Shown in pieces: positions 18,597 through 27,157 of a stretch of DNA of 64,000 bases (positions are counted from its first letter, which is position 1; each line of letters begins with the position of its first letter). This stretch comes from Aneurinibacillus sp. Ricciae_BoGa-3 (GTDB lineage: Bacteria; Bacillota; Bacilli; Aneurinibacillales; Aneurinibacillaceae), in contig NZ_CP116888.1 of NCBI RefSeq assembly GCF_028421645.1, positions 1 through 64,000 on the forward strand, given 5' to 3'. The notes under the pieces are model-generated. The model ran no database searches. It was not told the DNA's origin and was given only the letters and a program-made list of their open reading frames with translations. Both the position numbers and the translations under genes were made by a program.

Positions 18597-19223
18597 TTAC
18601 CCTACCAAATGTTTACTCCATTCGGGAATTTTGCTTGGACAAATGGAACCCTCTGGTGCGGATAACTGAATGATGTTGAGGTTTTTATCCCACCACACGC
18701 CATCAATGTGCAAGACTTCATCGGCAAATAAAGTAGTTAATAACTCAATGGCTATGGATGGTGAAAGCGAAGGATACTGTACTTTTGCATCCATCTTTGC
18801 GGTTGTTTCGTATTTCTTCACCTCACGTACCCTTGCGCTATATCCACATTCTAAGGTTTCTTTCTCTGCATCTTCTTTATTCGTGAAATCCAAGGTGACA
18901 TTCCTATCGTATTCATCATCATACCAGGATACTCGATAGACATCGGTTATTTTGAGATAACCTTGTTCCAATCCCCATTTTTCAATTTCTTTTTTTTCTT
19001 TCTTGGTTAATCGATAAAAATCTAAAAAAGCATGGTTTTCTTTGGTTAACTCATACAGTGAACCCGATAGCTTCCACATACGCTTCCATGCATCTGGTTC
19101 TGTTGTCACAGGTAAACCTGTTGCACTCTTCTTTTCACCAGGATTCATTTCCCCTACATGGTATAACGCATCAAATGTCTTCAGTGGATAACCTTTTGCT
19201 ATTTTACCTTCTGTATCATTCAT
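18597..19223 (-). CDS. hypothetical protein, intact member of duplicated pair
   Basis: 208 aa. Recognisable blocks shared with the broken copy at 17323-17950 are FDALYHVG, LPVTTEPDAWKRMWKLSGS, ENHAFLDF, EKWGLEQGYL and IDGVWWD. The VTTEPDAW and GVWWD blocks are the best conserved and may form an active or binding site, but no known family was recognised. ATG 19223 follows GAAGGAAG at 8 bp. Confidence 0.7.
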   Translation of the reverse strand: MNDTEGKIAKGYPLKTFDALYHVGEMNPGEKKSATGLPVTTEPDAWKRMWKLSGSLYELTKENHAFLDFYRLTKKEKKEIEKWGLEQGYLKITDVYRVSWYDDEYDRNVTLDFTNKEDAEKETLECGYSARVREVKKYETTAKMDAKVQYPSLSPSIAIELLTTLFADEVLHIDGVWWDKNLNIIQLSAPEGSICPSKIPEWSKHLVG

Positions 19224-19420
19224 AGTTGAGACTTCCTTCTTCCTGATAAACTTCTGTAGAAGTTCCTGTTTTATTGAATTCCTTTATTTTATTCAATTAT
19301 TTGTGTGACATGCATCCTACTATTTTAAACGTTTGTGACACTTTCCTGAAATTTATCAAAGAATAAGCGACTTTTATCCTAGTTCTCTGGTATACTCAAT
19401 AAGGAAAGTTGGTGCATCTT

Positions 19421-20122
19421 ATGAGTAACTCCCCAAATCTCAATCTCAAAACGTATGAAAAAAAGACAATGGATTATTTAAAAAAGAACTGGAATAGTCA
19501 GATAAAACTGGTGGATGGATTTGAATATTTTAAAGGCGACCAAATACCTTTAGTGGTACTGACACATCCTGAATTCATAAAAATAATCCTTTACATATCC
19601 CAATTATATTGTGCCGTTTTAAACGGTTATAAGCAGGACTATCCAACAAATATTTCTAAAGCAATTCGTGAAGAAGGGTCTTATTATGAGCAGGAAGGAA
19701 AACTGTGCGTATATTTGTCCGTTCTTACTTATTGTTTGCTTCTTCATCACAACGTAACGACTGATAAATCCATGCGGTATGTACAAGGCTACTATTGGCA
19801 TAAGACGGAGTCTCATGACCCACTTGTTTATCTCATGGGAAACGAACACGCAGGCACACACGCTTGGATTTGTGTTGACAAAGCGGTTATTGACATGAGT
19901 ATTCGGCAACAAGAATTATTTTTTGACTTTGAATCCAAACCGTACATCCTTGGCAAAGTACCTGATAAATTGTGGTTAAAAGGTTTTTCTGAACCAAAGA
20001 AAACCATAAATAAATATGTAGACCAGTTTTCTAAACGCCTGAATTGTTCTTCTGAAGAATGGGTAGAGCAACACAGTCAACAGATGCAGGATTTAGACGA
20101 CAAAACAGAAAAAGAAGGGTGA
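19421..20122 (+). CDS. hypothetical protein with Cys/His/Asp pattern, 233 aa
   Basis: The middle region contains Cys-rich LYCAVL...LTYCLLLHHN, and then YVQGYYWHK...MGNEHAGTHAWICV followed by AVIDMSI. The H-A-W plus I-D-M-S spacing recalls transglutaminase/papain-like folds, in which a Cys, a His and an Asp in this order form the triad; this is an inference and the family was not recognised. A TATACT box lies about 30 bp upstream, and AAGGAAAG precedes ATG 19421. One of the few + strand genes in this part; own terminator. Confidence 0.65.
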   Translation: MSNSPNLNLKTYEKKTMDYLKKNWNSQIKLVDGFEYFKGDQIPLVVLTHPEFIKIILYISQLYCAVLNGYKQDYPTNISKAIREEGSYYEQEGKLCVYLSVLTYCLLLHHNVTTDKSMRYVQGYYWHKTESHDPLVYLMGNEHAGTHAWICVDKAVIDMSIRQQELFFDFESKPYILGKVPDKLWLKGFSEPKKTINKYVDQFSKRLNCSSEEWVEQHSQQMQDLDDKTEKEG

Positions 20123-20150
20123 GTCGATTGATTAACCCTTCTTTTTTTAT
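20112..20150 (+). terminator. rho-independent terminator
   Basis: AGAAGGGT / ACCCTTCT hairpin with seven T overlapping the stop codon of the 233-aa gene. Confidence 0.8.
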
Positions 20151-20203
20151 CGGTCTTTTGATTCAGTTGGTTAAAAGTAAGTTTATTCATACTATTTGTT
20201 CAG

Positions 20204-20464
20204 CTATAATACATCTGAATATAATACATTGGAACGCTTGATTCCACTTTGTTGGATTACGCTTCTATGATGGACTAAATCTATTGTTTCCTCATAATAC
20301 ACGCTTACTTTTGCATGTTTACCGACGACTTCCCTTAAAAAGGTTTCGGCTTCCTTTTCATTTCTTGCTCCTACCTTATATCGCCCCAACACGGTAAAGC
20401 CACCATGTTGCGCTCGACCTCTATGGTGCATGATATACGTTCTTGATTTTGGTTTACTAGCCAT
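20204..20464 (-). CDS. basic hypothetical protein, 86 aa
   Basis: Strongly basic N-terminus (MASKPKSRTYIMHHRGRAQH) followed by an alternating strand/helix region (FTVLGRYKVGARNEKEAETF) that resembles a small ferredoxin-like or WGR-like alpha/beta fold. AAGGAGGT precedes ATG 20464. Function not recognised; the charge suggests nucleic-acid contact. Confidence 0.65.
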   Translation of the reverse strand: MASKPKSRTYIMHHRGRAQHGGFTVLGRYKVGARNEKEAETFLREVVGKHAKVSVYYEETIDLVHHRSVIQQSGIKRSNVLYSDVL

Positions 20465-20541
20465 AGGTTACCTCCTTATTTAACACGTAATCACGGTTAT
20501 TCTTGGAATTTTCTTCTTTAGTCGATATCCACTTCGAATCG

Positions 20542-20583
20542 TCTTTTCCGACTGTTGTGTCCTCTTTTCCGACTGTTGTGTCC
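20542..20583. repeat. 21-bp perfect tandem duplication
   Basis: Two adjacent copies of the unit TCTTTTCCGACTGTTGTGTC+C (20542-20562 and 20563-20583), just beyond the stop of the next minus-strand gene. Probably a recent slippage duplication. Confidence 0.85.
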
Positions 20584-20589
20584 TCCGTT

Positions 20590-21063
20590 TCACTTCTGAA
20601 ATTTGAAACTCTGTACGAGTTCAGACAACTTAACGGTATTGTAATTATTTATCTGACTAAAATATTCATCATTCTCACAAGAAATAAGTTCTTTTTTTAC
20701 CGTTCGTTCTCCTGATTGGTCATACACATAAAACCAAAAGTTCAGCTTTTCCTCAACATCGAACTTAAAATCGATTCGCAATGGGTAAAAAGAAGATTTA
20801 TCTTGAATTTGACAGACAACAAGAAGCATTCGTTGTTTACCGTCGTCCTCCCATAACTGTTCCGAATCGAAATACGGAATTTCGTAGAAAAGCCCGTCTT
20901 TTCCATACTTGTCAGCAGGTAATTCAGGAATGTCCAAAAAATCCTCACTTACTACCCTTGCAAACAGTTTGAGTCCAACCTCATATATATTCCGTTCTTT
21001 TTCGCTCAAATTCTTAATCTTAGGCACTTTTGTTTCCAGTAAGTGTTGAATCATACTGTTCAT
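20590..21063 (-). CDS. hypothetical protein, 157 aa
   Basis: Soluble, mixed alpha/beta, rich in aromatic residues in the middle (EIPYFDSEQLWEDD; LNFWFYVYD). GGTGAGGAG lies before ATG 21063, which is preferred over an upstream in-frame start at 21078. No domain recognised. Confidence 0.7.
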   Translation of the reverse strand: MNSMIQHLLETKVPKIKNLSEKERNIYEVGLKLFARVVSEDFLDIPELPADKYGKDGLFYEIPYFDSEQLWEDDGKQRMLLVVCQIQDKSSFYPLRIDFKFDVEEKLNFWFYVYDQSGERTVKKELISCENDEYFSQINNYNTVKLSELVQSFKFQK

Positions 21064-21092
21064 ATTTATTCTCCTCACCTTTTTAAGTTGGT

Positions 21093-21275
21093 TTAGCGCA
21101 TCACTTTCAGTTGATTCATGGTATATGGAACTTCAGTATATTTGAATTGAACTTTGACCATGTGAATACCGTCATCTGGAATATCCCATTCTTCTTCCCG
21201 AACCGAAATGACGCCAACGTTTCCATAGTTCATATCATTTTTATCAATGATTTTGACTTTATCTCCTACAAGCAC
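21093..21275 (-). CDS. small KOW/SH3-like protein
   Basis: About 60 aa: LVGDKVKIIDKNDMNYGNVG then V.V..EEWDIPDDGIHMVKV. The GDKVKI...G..G.I pattern fits a KOW or SH3-like barrel of the kind found in many small phage proteins. GTG 21275 is preferred because GAGG is 9 bp upstream; the frame also allows GTG at 21290. Lies 29 bp downstream of the 157-aa gene and may share its transcript. Confidence 0.6.
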   Translation of the reverse strand: MLVGDKVKIIDKNDMNYGNVGVISVREEEWDIPDDGIHMVKVQFKYTEVPYTMNQLKVMR

Positions 21276-21353
21276 AAGGCTACGCCTCACTTTTTTTAGA
21301 TTATTTAATACGGTTTCTTTCCCACTAATTCGAACCCCTTATACCCTATAACA

Positions 21354-21719
21354 TTAGTCTTCTTTCGCCTCATAACCTACAGTTATGCATTTTGCGTATT
21401 CAAGAGGTTGTAAGGTGTGAAGAACTTCAAATTCATCCTTGTAAATAGTAGCCATTAATACGCCGCCTGAAAAGCCTTTACAATGGGCAATTAGATTAAA
21501 TTGTTTCGTCCAATCATCTTTATCTTGTATATCCAAGGCTTTTGCGACTTCTCTACTCACTTTTACTTTTTCTAAGCTATTTAATTCGTCTATTTCTTTG
21601 TCCTTCCTATCCAATTCATCTAACAGTTCCAGAACGGTTTTAGAAATTTTTCCAAACACTTCGTCTTGTAACCGATGTTCGCTTTCTTCCCTTAATAAAT
21701 CCTTATCTAACTTTTTCAT
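21354..21719 (-). CDS. hypothetical protein, 121 aa
   Basis: Helical charged N-terminal half (KDLLREESEHRLQDEVFGKI; ELDRKDKEIDELNSL) and a compact C-terminal half with two Cys (HCKGFSGGVL, YAKCITVG). AAAAGGAATG upstream. Not recognised. Confidence 0.65.
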   Translation of the reverse strand: MKKLDKDLLREESEHRLQDEVFGKISKTVLELLDELDRKDKEIDELNSLEKVKVSREVAKALDIQDKDDWTKQFNLIAHCKGFSGGVLMATIYKDEFEVLHTLQPLEYAKCITVGYEAKED

Positions 21720-21780
21720 GGTTTGACACTCATTCCTTTTCTTTTGAATTTATCTTGTGTTTCTCTCACGTAACTCTTTA

Positions 21781-21957
21781 TTATTCACTTACGACGTGAC
21801 AGGCATCATTTTCGAGATAAAATTGAACATCAGAAATCGTAATCTTGTCCTTGTCCACATACAGCACGGCTTGTCCATCAGGAACCACTTTAAAACGATT
21901 TCCCGTTTGAAATAAAACCGTATCACCTATTTTTACATTCCTCTTGTTGTCCTGCAT
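21781..21957 (-). CDS. 58-aa protein coupled to upstream gene
   Basis: MQDNKRNVKIGDTVLFQTGN ... AVLYVDKDKITISDVQFYLE: a small all-beta, SH3/KOW-like sequence. Its ATG overlaps the TAA of the preceding gene (TAATG), so translation is probably coupled. It is short but has good coding character. Function unknown. Confidence 0.6.
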   Translation of the reverse strand: MQDNKRNVKIGDTVLFQTGNRFKVVPDGQAVLYVDKDKITISDVQFYLENDACHVVSE

Positions 21958-22520
21958 TATTTGTCCTCCTCAAAATATGCAATATAAGATACAAAATCAT
22001 TATCCAGAAGCTCCAGTGACAATTCCTTCGCTCTCCAATACTCCGAGTAATTTCGTTTGTAGTATGAATTTTCTCCTTTAAAATTCGGATTTGCTACGAG
22101 TGTGTTATGAACGCAATGCCACAATCCAGCTAGGATATGCTTGTCTTGTTTGTCCAATTCTAGCGTTTTTAAGCCAGCAAACACATCTTTAATTAGAGCA
22201 TCTGATAACTTGTATACCAACATGTCCCTATCAAATCTATCTTTTGGCAGAACCCTTATAAACGGTGGTTTCAAATATTTCTTCACTTCATCAATCAAGG
22301 TACTGTCATGTGGCATGCCTGTTTTCCATTGGTTCAATACTTGCATACACGCTTCCTTTAAAGGAGCTAAGTCTTCATGCTTTTCTCCTGTTAATTGGAA
22401 GTAAGTCAAAATCAATCGTTCTTGGTCTTCCAATCCCATATTTAATGTATTCTGATACATATTCATGACTTTTTTTAATGTATTAGCAATCGTTTTATCC
22501 TTTTCCATAGCGGTCTCCAT
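21957..22520 (-). CDS. hypothetical protein, 187 aa
   Basis: All-helical soluble protein with a Cys-His cluster (GLWHCVHNTLVANPNF) and an acidic C-terminus. GAGGAGG lies upstream of ATG 22520. First gene of a two-gene unit with the 58-aa gene. It is divergent from the SLH lipoprotein gene, with the shared intergenic region holding the operator-like motif. Not recognised. Confidence 0.7.
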   Translation of the reverse strand: METAMEKDKTIANTLKKVMNMYQNTLNMGLEDQERLILTYFQLTGEKHEDLAPLKEACMQVLNQWKTGMPHDSTLIDEVKKYLKPPFIRVLPKDRFDRDMLVYKLSDALIKDVFAGLKTLELDKQDKHILAGLWHCVHNTLVANPNFKGENSYYKRNYSEYWRAKELSLELLDNDFVSYIAYFEEDK

Positions 22521-22562
22521 GCTAAATCCTCCTCGTTAGATTAGAAGCCTCTATCCTATTTG

Positions 22563-22581
22563 TTGACTATAGTATATAATA
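22563..22581 (+). promoter_or_regulatory. TTGACTATAGT motif with TATAAT box
   Basis: TTGACTATAGT at 22563-22573 runs into TATATAAT. It matches one and a half arms of the GACTATAGTC palindrome and lies about 120 bp upstream of the SLH lipoprotein gene. Confidence 0.5.
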
Positions 22582-22702
22582 CTACATATTGATGACGAAA
22601 ATCACGAATTATAAAATTTTTGCAACCTATCTATAATAAGTGGATTGCAAAAATAACAAGGTGTTTAAAACAAACACGTAAAAAACAGGGGGAACTTTAA
22701 AA

Positions 22703-23854
22703 ATGTACAAAAAAGGTGTATTAGCAACGACTTTAATTGCAAGCATAATGATGGGAAGTCTTTCGGCTTGTGCTTCTGCTTCAACTGGATTTTCTGATAC
22801 GCAACATCATTGGGCGAAAAACAACATCGAATGGGCTTTGCAAAATGGTATCGCTCATGGTTACAAAGATGGAACTTTTCATCCAGATGATAAAGTAACA
22901 GAAGCTGAATTTTTGACCATGCTGATTAATGCCTTTGCAAAACCAGGGGATATGCCGAACTCGGTGAATTGGTCAGATAAGTACTACGCATTTGCCAACC
23001 AAATGAATTATGTTACAAATGGCGGTAGTGATACAGCAAAAAGAAACAACCCTATCAATCGTCAAGAAGTAGCAGAACTCATTGCTGGTACGCAAGGATT
23101 GGATTATACAGGAGATAATGCGGTTATGTATCTCATGGATAAAGGGATTGCGAAAGGGAAAAATTCCAGTGATAGAAGTGTTCAAAGCTTTGACCCTACA
23201 GGTAACTTGACTCGTGCTGAAGCTGTTACGTTCATTAAGAACCTAAAGGATAAAGGCAATCGAAGTTTATCGGCACGCCCGAAAATATCTTCGAAACAAT
23301 CGCAGGCTGTTACACAGTCCAACCCATCTTCAACGGTTACTCAACAACAACGTAGTGAAAATAGTGTTTCTCCTACCAATGTAGTAGATAACAGTGTGGG
23401 GTTGACGTATCCTGATGGTTGGACGGCTCCAGTATTGAAATCTTCATGGACAAATGATGAACAGAAAAATTTCCAAATTCTTTCTAATGAACTCGGATTT
23501 GAGAAAACACCTACAGGTTTGACGTATTCTATTCCTACTGGAATCCGAAATGCAATTACCATATCGGGAAGTAAAGATGGATATGAATTAAAATTACAAT
23601 ATTTTTTATGGCATGATGAGGCATTTGACAAAGTACATCATATGACAGGCAACTATCGAATTCCTGTTGTGTCGAAAGAATTATTTAAATTGTATTTTGG
23701 AAAAGAATATATGACCATCTGGAATTACTACAATACAGGAAAGTTTCCTAACAACGGCTCATTTACGCTAAATGGAAGGGAAGTAAAAGTGTACTGGAAT
23801 AATCAAGATGGACTTACTGCATTAATCGGATATCCCAATAAACCATTGAAATAA
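22703..23854 (+). CDS. SLH-domain lipoprotein
   Basis: 383 aa. N-terminal signal with lipobox LSAC (lipid-modified Cys23). Residues about 30-190 hold one clear SLH domain (FSDTQHHWAKNNIEWALQNG, then GIAHGYKDGTFHPDDKVTEA) and two weaker repeats (the third with FDPTGNLTRAEAVTF). A Ser/Thr/Gln-rich linker (about 195-230) leads to a 150-residue C-terminal domain that was not recognised (YPDGWTAPVL, VYWNNQDG). SLH domains bind pyruvylated secondary wall polymer, while the lipobox implies membrane anchoring; having both is notable. GGGGGAA site before ATG, own terminator, motif-bearing promoter. Confidence 0.85.
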   Translation: MYKKGVLATTLIASIMMGSLSACASASTGFSDTQHHWAKNNIEWALQNGIAHGYKDGTFHPDDKVTEAEFLTMLINAFAKPGDMPNSVNWSDKYYAFANQMNYVTNGGSDTAKRNNPINRQEVAELIAGTQGLDYTGDNAVMYLMDKGIAKGKNSSDRSVQSFDPTGNLTRAEAVTFIKNLKDKGNRSLSARPKISSKQSQAVTQSNPSSTVTQQQRSENSVSPTNVVDNSVGLTYPDGWTAPVLKSSWTNDEQKNFQILSNELGFEKTPTGLTYSIPTGIRNAITISGSKDGYELKLQYFLWHDEAFDKVHHMTGNYRIPVVSKELFKLYFGKEYMTIWNYYNTGKFPNNGSFTLNGREVKVYWNNQDGLTALIGYPNKPLK

Positions 23855-23860
23855 AAAAAC

Positions 23861-23908
23861 GCAAAAAGACTTACTCCCGATTTATTTGGGGGTGAGTCTT
23901 TTTTATTG
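23861..23908 (+). terminator. rho-independent terminator
   Basis: AAAAAGACTTACTCCC / GGGGGTGAGTCTTTTTT long stem with T-run, after the SLH lipoprotein. Confidence 0.85.
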
Positions 23909-24041
23909 TCTAAGTAATTGGTTGTAAATTAATAAGGTTAAAGATAATGCAAACGTCATGTTTCAAAAACCATGATAAGAAAGAGGAATTTGATAAAATA
24001 TAAATAGGACGTTAGCCTATTGAATAAAGGAGATGGAAAAA

Positions 24042-24440
24042 ATGGAACAAAGAAGATGTAACGTCTGTGGTTATACAGAAAAAAGAAAAAACGACGCCAC
24101 GCTACTTCCTGTCTATTTTGGTTTTAATGTGAAACGATATGAGGATTTTTATATTAATGAAGCGGTATGTAACATATGTTTGCAAAATATTATTCAGATG
24201 TTTGATAAAAAGGAACATCAAGGATTTAAGAGTATTGACCCAGCATCAATGATGATAAAACTGCAGGAAAATAACGATGGTGACGAAGAACAACTGATTG
24301 TAGCCGTTCCAATGGCTGATATTAATTACATACAATTGTCTCTTAACAAGGAACAACGGAAATTCGTTGAATCCACCCTTGGTAACATGTCTAAAAAGGC
24401 AAATCTTTCAAACTGGACAGATTTTTATGCAACTAGCTGA
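24042..24440 (+). CDS. small zinc-ribbon protein, 132 aa
   Basis: CNVCG near the start and CNICL about 40 residues later form a CxxC...CxxC zinc ribbon. The rest is helical. ATG 24042 is preferred: AAAGGAG at 24027-24032 is 9 bp upstream, while ATG 24033 abuts the site. Function unknown; possibly nucleic-acid binding. Confidence 0.65.
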   Translation: MEQRRCNVCGYTEKRKNDATLLPVYFGFNVKRYEDFYINEAVCNICLQNIIQMFDKKEHQGFKSIDPASMMIKLQENNDGDEEQLIVAVPMADINYIQLSLNKEQRKFVESTLGNMSKKANLSNWTDFYATS

Positions 24441-24667
24441 GTTTTACAAACCACAACAGGCTCGTTTTTTTTATATAAAAATCACCCACCATTTTTCAAT
24501 GAAGAGTGATTTAAATTCCCTTTTTCAACTTGCGTGATTTTACCCGTTTAACCGTTCAAACAAACGATTCTCTTGCTCTCTTTTAACAAATTCTAAAATA
24601 ACAGGAGATTCCAAAACTTAAGGAAAGCACATACACGTAGGAAAAGTAAACAGACACTTTTAATCTT
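24441..24667. other. intergenic, terminator-like hairpin and gene tail
   Basis: Contains a minus-strand hairpin (AAATCACTCTTC ... GGTGGGTGATTTTT, about 24476-24516) downstream of a 24-codon minus-strand frame (FVKREQENRLFERLNG) that lacks a ribosome site and may be the tail of a lost gene. No other feature seen. Confidence 0.35.
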
Positions 24668-25003
24668 TTATTTTTTCCATACATACACATTAGCATGTGC
24701 TTTTAATGCTGGTACATATTCACGTTTTCTCTTAAATCCACGCCTTAAAAGCATGCCTTCAACAATTGGATTCACAATGTTGGGGAATCTGACGATTTGG
24801 TATTTCTTTTTGAGTTCATCAATAAATCGTCCTGTGTTACCTTTCCCTTGTTTCAATGAACCAAAAGTGATGATATAAACGCCTTTTACTCCTTCATCCA
24901 CAAGATGACCTGTAATCCCTGGTGCAATCTTTGTCATACTCCCTAATGCAAAGTATGGATTGTCTACTGCAGCTGGGTTCATAAATGGCATAACGACCTT
25001 CAT
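24668..25003 (-). CDS. GNAT-like hypothetical protein, 111 aa
   Basis: Contains GVYIITFGSLKQGKGNTGRF, then IV.FPNIVNPIVEGMLLRRGF. A glycine-rich turn before a helix, then a 'LLRRGF' end, resembles the acetyl-CoA loop and last strand of GNAT acetyltransferases. The canonical Q/RxxGxG/A is not exact, so activity is uncertain. AAGGAAAGG lies upstream of ATG 25003, 8 bp after the stop of the ParB/Srx-like gene, so the two are probably co-transcribed. Confidence 0.55.
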   Translation of the reverse strand: MKVVMPFMNPAAVDNPYFALGSMTKIAPGITGHLVDEGVKGVYIITFGSLKQGKGNTGRFIDELKKKYQIVRFPNIVNPIVEGMLLRRGFKRKREYVPALKAHANVYVWKK

Positions 25004-25010
25004 CCTTTCC

Positions 25011-25697
25011 TTATCCCCTCATAGTTCCTACATAAGCTTTAACGGTATTTATGCCTTCTAAATTGGAATAGGCATAAACCCTATGGTAGCCATCTAACAA
25101 AAAGTATTCGGCATCTTTCATTGATTCCACGATAATCGGAGGGAAAACTCCTCCATTTTTTATCCTATCGGCAAAATCAGATGCTTTTTCTACGTCATTA
25201 GGCAAATGTCTTCGGATATTTTGAATAGGTATCTCCTTCATTTCCCATTGATACACGGTTGGAAAATAAGGTGACTCTTCGGGATATTCTCTTTTCCAAA
25301 TACCTATTATTTCGTTCTCAATGCTACATTTCATACTTGAGTGGAACTTTCCATCCACCGTTTTCTCCTGGTTGAAGAAATCATAATCATAGAAATAACC
25401 TTCAGAATCACCAATTACCCAATGACTGATGGTTAATTCTTTACTAACGATGGAGTTTGGTATCAATAAGTTAACGGCATGTACACAACGTTCCCGAAAT
25501 AATCCTGCGAGTAAAATTCGGTCATCCTTGTCATAATACGTACGCGTAAAATAGTAGTGTTCTCCCCAATAAGGTAAAACGATGTCCACGATATTCTGTA
25601 ACTCACCATAGGGTTCCGTTTTGCCAGTAAAATGGATTTGATAGCCTTGTTTCTTTAACTGTTTAGCCTGTTCGTTCGATAATGTGCATGTAGCCAT
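25011..25697 (-). CDS. ParB/sulfiredoxin-like domain protein
   Basis: 228 aa. Residues about 150-225 match the ParB N-terminal/Srx-like fold: IPIQNIRRHLPNDVEKASDF, GGVFPPIIVE, and the box FLLDGYHRVYAYSNLEGINT (GYHR in place of GQHR/GEHR). The fold binds nucleotide in the ParB, Noc and sulfiredoxin families. The first 150 residues are not recognised and contain YWGEHYYFTR. No HTH follows, so it is not a partition ParB. It overlaps a 48-aa gene by 35 bp at its 5' end and precedes a GNAT-like gene, suggesting a three-gene unit. Confidence 0.7.
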   Translation of the reverse strand: MATCTLSNEQAKQLKKQGYQIHFTGKTEPYGELQNIVDIVLPYWGEHYYFTRTYYDKDDRILLAGLFRERCVHAVNLLIPNSIVSKELTISHWVIGDSEGYFYDYDFFNQEKTVDGKFHSSMKCSIENEIIGIWKREYPEESPYFPTVYQWEMKEIPIQNIRRHLPNDVEKASDFADRIKNGGVFPPIIVESMKDAEYFLLDGYHRVYAYSNLEGINTVKAYVGTMRG

Positions 25698-25809
25698 TTT
25701 TTAAATCCTGTCTAACTTCTTCCCAAGAATCGCTATGCATAAGCCCCATATAGTCATCATCCGTTAAGTACTTTTCTTCCATATCGACGATTAGCAAGAT
25801 GTTTTTCAA
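25663..25809 (-). CDS. 48-aa acidic protein, first of unit
   Basis: TTG 25809 has AAAGGAG 9 bp upstream. The peptide begins MKNILLIVDMEEKYLTDDDY and continues GLMHSDSWEEVRQDL. It overlaps the start of the ParB/Srx-like gene by 35 bp in another frame, so the second gene's start is probably reached by coupling. Function unknown. Confidence 0.55.
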   Translation of the reverse strand: MKNILLIVDMEEKYLTDDDYMGLMHSDSWEEVRQDLKNGYMHIIERTG

Positions 25810-25944
25810 CTTGTTTAACTCCTTTGTTATGTATTGTATCCAATTCCTTTTTTATCTCTTTTTTTTATTATAGAAAAGAGAATCTGTCGTCATTACTAAA
25901 GCAAAAAAGCCCCCTTTTAAGAGAGCTTTCTGGTAAAAATCTAG

Positions 25945-26346
25945 TCATCGGCGGATGGCTTTAAATGGGTCAATCGTGAACCTTCCAATATAGGAATCCT
26001 TTGCACAAGACTTGTTGGAAAATAAACCAAACGTTCGTTCATTCCAATTAAATTTAGAGGCAAAGCCAACAAACTCTCCATCGGTGACAATTTGACCTTC
26101 TTGTATATCGTGTTCTTTACGGTAAGCGTCTAATTGGATAGCAAAAAGAATACTATCTTGCCACCCTCTGTTGTATCCCTGATAAATTTGTCTTGCTATA
26201 AGCGTCTGAGCATCTGCTTTCTTTTTGTCTAGTTTGTCTGTGACCAACAAATAAATGATTGAAGAAACACTCATATAGTTATTTCTTAACGTTCTAGCCC
26301 ACTGAATTATTGTTTCCTGTTCATCTAAAATTGTAGGTGCTTGCAT
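25945..26346 (-). CDS. hypothetical protein, 133 aa
   Basis: Helical start (TILDEQETIIQWARTLRNNY) and a basic C-terminus. GGAGGGG lies 6 bp before ATG 26346; the ATG 15 bp upstream sits too close to that site. Not recognised. Phage and plasmid proteins of this size with SYIGRF-like ends are common, but no family is claimed. Confidence 0.6.
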   Translation of the reverse strand: MQAPTILDEQETIIQWARTLRNNYMSVSSIIYLLVTDKLDKKKADAQTLIARQIYQGYNRGWQDSILFAIQLDAYRKEHDIQEGQIVTDGEFVGFASKFNWNERTFGLFSNKSCAKDSYIGRFTIDPFKAIRR

Positions 26347-26578
26347 CGGATACCCCTCCATTTTGCTTAAGTCTTACTGACCCTTTCTAAATCGTATGTT
26401 AAGCTGTTTTCTTTCCTTTTTCGTTTTCATATTGAAAGTCCCTCCTACTAATGCGTGAGTATTCACACCTAGTTTTATATGTTTTGTATATCATAGTGTT
26501 TTTTAGTCGATTTTATAAAATGTTAGGTGTTTAGAAAAAAAGACTCTTCCTACGAGAAGAGCCGTCATGCACAATCTA

Positions 26579-26872
26579 TTATTGAACCAATAAAACACCC
26601 TTTTCATCCACCGAGATAAATATCGGATTTTCCAATTCCTCATTATCTGCTAATGAGGACAGTGTGTTTTGCCACCCTGTTGGAAGTTTCGGTCTTTCAC
26701 TTTTATCGACAACAAATCGCTTGTCTTTTATAGGGACTATATCAACGGATTGGATATAGGCTTCATCGTATGCTTTTAGAGCTTGTTGGTACGCTTTCTT
26801 ATCTGCTTTTAATTCTGAAACCTCTTTTACCGTTAAGATTTTTTCAAGAAAAAAAGATGATTCGCTCGACAT
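26579..26872 (-). CDS. hypothetical protein, 97 aa
   Basis: Highly charged helical segment (KEVSELKADKKAYQQALKAY) then a beta-rich end (NPIFISVDEKGVLLVQ). GGGAGGG lies before ATG 26872. A minus-strand hairpin with T-run (26536-26568) follows the stop. Not recognised. Confidence 0.65.
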   Translation of the reverse strand: MSSESSFFLEKILTVKEVSELKADKKAYQQALKAYDEAYIQSVDIVPIKDKRFVVDKSERPKLPTGWQNTLSSLADNEELENPIFISVDEKGVLLVQ

Positions 26873-26984
26873 GGATGTTCCCTCCCGTCATTGTTTTAAA
26901 AACAATTAAAAAAAGCAGATAACCTCCATGTTTTTCTGCTTTCGACCACTTTTATTATGTAGCAGTTACGTCCTTGTTTCCGCT

Positions 26985-27104
26985 TGTTGACTACATATAA
27001 AGTATAATATAGTTATCGACTATATGCAATAGTTTTTATAACTTTTTACAGGAAAAATAAAATAATATGTTTATAATCAATGAACAAATGACTATAGTAT
27101 AACA
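26985..27104 (+). promoter_or_regulatory. promoter region with three GACTA-type motifs
   Basis: TTGACTA at 26987, CGACTATATG at 27017 and ATGACTATAGTAT at 27089-27101, with TATAAT at 27003. Clustered half and near-full copies of the GACTATAGTC element lie upstream of the + strand gene at 27158. Confidence 0.45.
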
Positions 27105-27157
27105 AGAAGATAAATAAGGTGATTTTACTATCTCATTGATATAGGAGGAAATAGAAT

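Noticed and set aside
20542..20583. Start of a CRISPR-like or iteron array
   Set aside because: Only two adjacent units with no spacers; a simple tandem duplication. No CRISPR array or iteron cluster seen elsewhere.
25011..25697. Plasmid partition ParB
   Set aside because: Only the ParB/Srx-like fold is present; no HTH, no dimer domain, no ParA neighbour.
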